A stretch of 7,811 nucleotides of DNA, taken from the NCBI GenBank assembly GCA_009177205.1, contig WFMC01000096.1, positions 8,686 through 16,496 on the forward strand, given 5' to 3'. Below the pieces are notes generated by a model that made no database searches, had not been told where the DNA came from, and saw nothing but the letters and a program-made list of their open reading frames with translations. The translations under genes were made by a program, and so were the position numbers. Below are positions 6,581 through 7,811 of this stretch, in pieces. This stretch comes from Bacteroidales bacterium (GTDB lineage Bacteria > Bacteroidota > Bacteroidia > Bacteroidales > Muribaculaceae). Position 1 is the stretch's first letter; each line of letters starts with the position of its first letter.

Positions 6581-7811
6581 TCAGAAAGCATCTATGAAAT
6601 TGAATTGAGCAGTGATTCTGCGGTGTTCACTCCCCTTATCTTGGCTCACCCCTACTTCATAATCATACTCAACATTCATTCCTTCGGGCACATTGATATT
6701 CTTTTGCAAGAAATCCTTAACTCCGGCTGCGCGAAGGAGTGCGAGCTGAGGATTAGTCCTGATGCCGGATTGTTTGGTCACTGTGAGCGGAGTCAATACA
6801 CCGTCTACCAAGATCGGTTCCTCCTCAAAATCACCGTAAGAACCATCGTAAGGAATTCCATGCAGAATGGGAGTAGCATCGGCAGTTCCGGAAAGAGTGA
6901 CTTTAATTTTCTTTCCCGGTTTCAGATATTGCTTCATATCCCCTTCGAAAGCCTCCTTCACGATTTTGAGCATTGAAGAAGCAGCACCCGATTCTTCAAC
7001 GTGATATTTACCCGGAGCAAAGTCTTCCGTTGCAGAAAATTCCGGCTCAACTTCGTAAGTTACTTTAACGATATAATTCAAGATCTTATTTCCTTCAGCA
7101 TCATAATCCGGTTGGACCTTCGAATCTATAGCAATATTTGTATGGTCAGATATCACATTGTTATGGCGCGCTTCGTCTACAACTTTCTTTCTGATTTCCT
7201 GGAGAGCAATTTCTTCCATTTGTTGCTGGCGAAGAATGTCGAGCGACACGAAATTGGCATCGTTTGTCAGGAGATCCATCGGTCGGCGATCGATGTTATC
7301 AAAAATATAAGTTTTCCCGTCGTTTTTATTATAGAATTTAGCGTAGATAAGTTCGAAAGTGTCGTCAGCAAGAAGTCCGTATTGAGCCTCCTGCACTGTC
7401 AAATCATTACCTGAAGTGAAGGCAGCCATATCTGTTTCCGCCACGGGGAGCAGGATGGTGGGAAGGTTGCTGAATCCCACCTCGAGTAATTCGTTGGCGC
7501 GGTCGTATTTACCGAGTGTAATTTGCGACATTGCCAACATATCACCGGCAAGCATAGTGGAAATTTCATCCTCAAACAGTCGGCGTTGAGCGGCGCGGGT
7601 CTGGTCGTTGACACGTTTGTTATATTCTTCGAGGGTTTCTCCCGGCTGCATTTTCAGCCATTCGTTCATTTTCCCGTCTACCGTTTCGCTGACAAGGCGA
7701 TTATAATATGGCTCCAGGTCATGCATTCGGCGAGCGTTTAATTTAAGATCCGAATTATATGTCAGGAGAGCATTATTATTGAAATCGGAAATGAATTCAA
7801 GCACTGAAAGT
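6581..7811 (-). CDS. Envelope-type protein with OmpA-like C-terminus, 5'-truncated
   Basis: At least 409 residues are visible and the frame is open to the window edge. The GTG at 7804 is only an internal codon; the true start and any signal peptide lie outside. Numbering from that GTG, residues about 30-172 form a domain also present in the downstream caspase protein (MNEWLKMQPGETLEEYNKRV at 46-65, KYDRANELLEV at 99-109, NDGKTYIFDN at 161-170). Residues about 190-270 include a charged helix (LRQQQMEEIALQEIRKKVVD) and a beta-rich part. The C-terminus (about 299-407) resembles an OmpA-like domain: KVTLSGTADATP matches the 'GHTD' strand-turn and NPQLALLRAAGVKDFL matches the 'N..LS..RA..V..YL' helix, retaining Asp309 and Arg358 at positions that in OmpA bind peptidoglycan. 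About 30 residues sit between these elements, more than usual. A role in anchoring to peptidoglycan is inference. The stop lies 129 bp before the caspase start. Confidence 0.72.
   Translation of the reverse strand, partial: LSVLEFISDFNNNALLTYNSDLKLNARRMHDLEPYYNRLVSETVDGKMNEWLKMQPGETLEEYNKRVNDQTRAAQRRLFEDEISTMLAGDMLAMSQITLGKYDRANELLEVGFSNLPTILLPVAETDMAAFTSGNDLTVQEAQYGLLADDTFELIYAKFYNKNDGKTYIFDNIDRRPMDLLTNDANFVSLDILRQQQMEEIALQEIRKKVVDEARHNNVISDHTNIAIDSKVQPDYDAEGNKILNYIVKVTYEVEPEFSATEDFAPGKYHVEESGAASSMLKIVKEAFEGDMKQYLKPGKKIKVTLSGTADATPILHGIPYDGSYGDFEEEPILVDGVLTPLTVTKQSGIRTNPQLALLRAAGVKDFLQKNINVPEGMNVEYDYEVGVSQDKGSEHRRITAQFNFIDAF

Noticed and set aside
7001..7414. 137-residue plus-strand frame antisense to the OmpA-like gene
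   Set aside because: Shadow of the conserved minus-strand frame, with no domain and no promoter or start signal.
7802..7804. GTG as the start of the rightmost gene
   Set aside because: The frame stays open to the window edge and the first residues show no signal peptide; the gene is better read as 5'-truncated.

Overview
The window most likely comes from the Bacteroidales (phylum Bacteroidota), possibly a Muribaculaceae or Prevotellaceae-like gut member. This rests on the protein families (a DUF3089 hydrolase, a TPR/caspase protein and a DUF4384 protein of the types common in this phylum), on AT-rich leaders in place of Shine-Dalgarno sites at the chosen starts, and on a good match to the Bacteroidota promoter consensus (TTG-N20-TAACTTTG). 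Species cannot be assigned from the sequence alone.

Layout: the left edge (1-520, + strand) is the 3' part of a DUF3089 alpha/beta-hydrolase-type gene. It converges on a long minus-strand gene block, and a 14-bp perfect inverted repeat (541-579) between them looks like a shared, mainly minus-strand terminator. In their reading order the minus-strand genes are: a 5'-truncated envelope-type gene with an OmpA-like C-terminus (7811-6581); a promoter and structured leader (about 6563-6452); a large exported TPR protein ending in a caspase-like (peptidase C14) domain with an intact His/Cys dyad (6451-3836); an exported DUF4384 protein (3770-2877); a SulP anion transporter with a STAS domain (2865-1159); and a flavin reductase-like protein (1122-619). 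Gaps downstream of the caspase gene are at most about 65 bp (11 bp before SulP), so one transcript from the promoter at about 6526-6557 to the terminator at 541-579 is plausible.

Function: the three upstream proteins look like an envelope module. The caspase and DUF4384 proteins both carry N-terminal signal sequences. The OmpA-like gene and the caspase gene also share a diverged domain of about 140 residues (a W...GE.E...Y..R element, then YD..NE, then NGK.Y), which suggests common ancestry of parts and perhaps a shared partner. A periplasmic or surface caspase-like protease with dedicated partners is the most interesting feature; its substrate and trigger cannot be read from the sequence. 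SulP and flavin reductase look like ordinary metabolic genes that follow it. There is no mobile element, CRISPR array, tRNA or rRNA, and no gene-free stretch over 300 bases.
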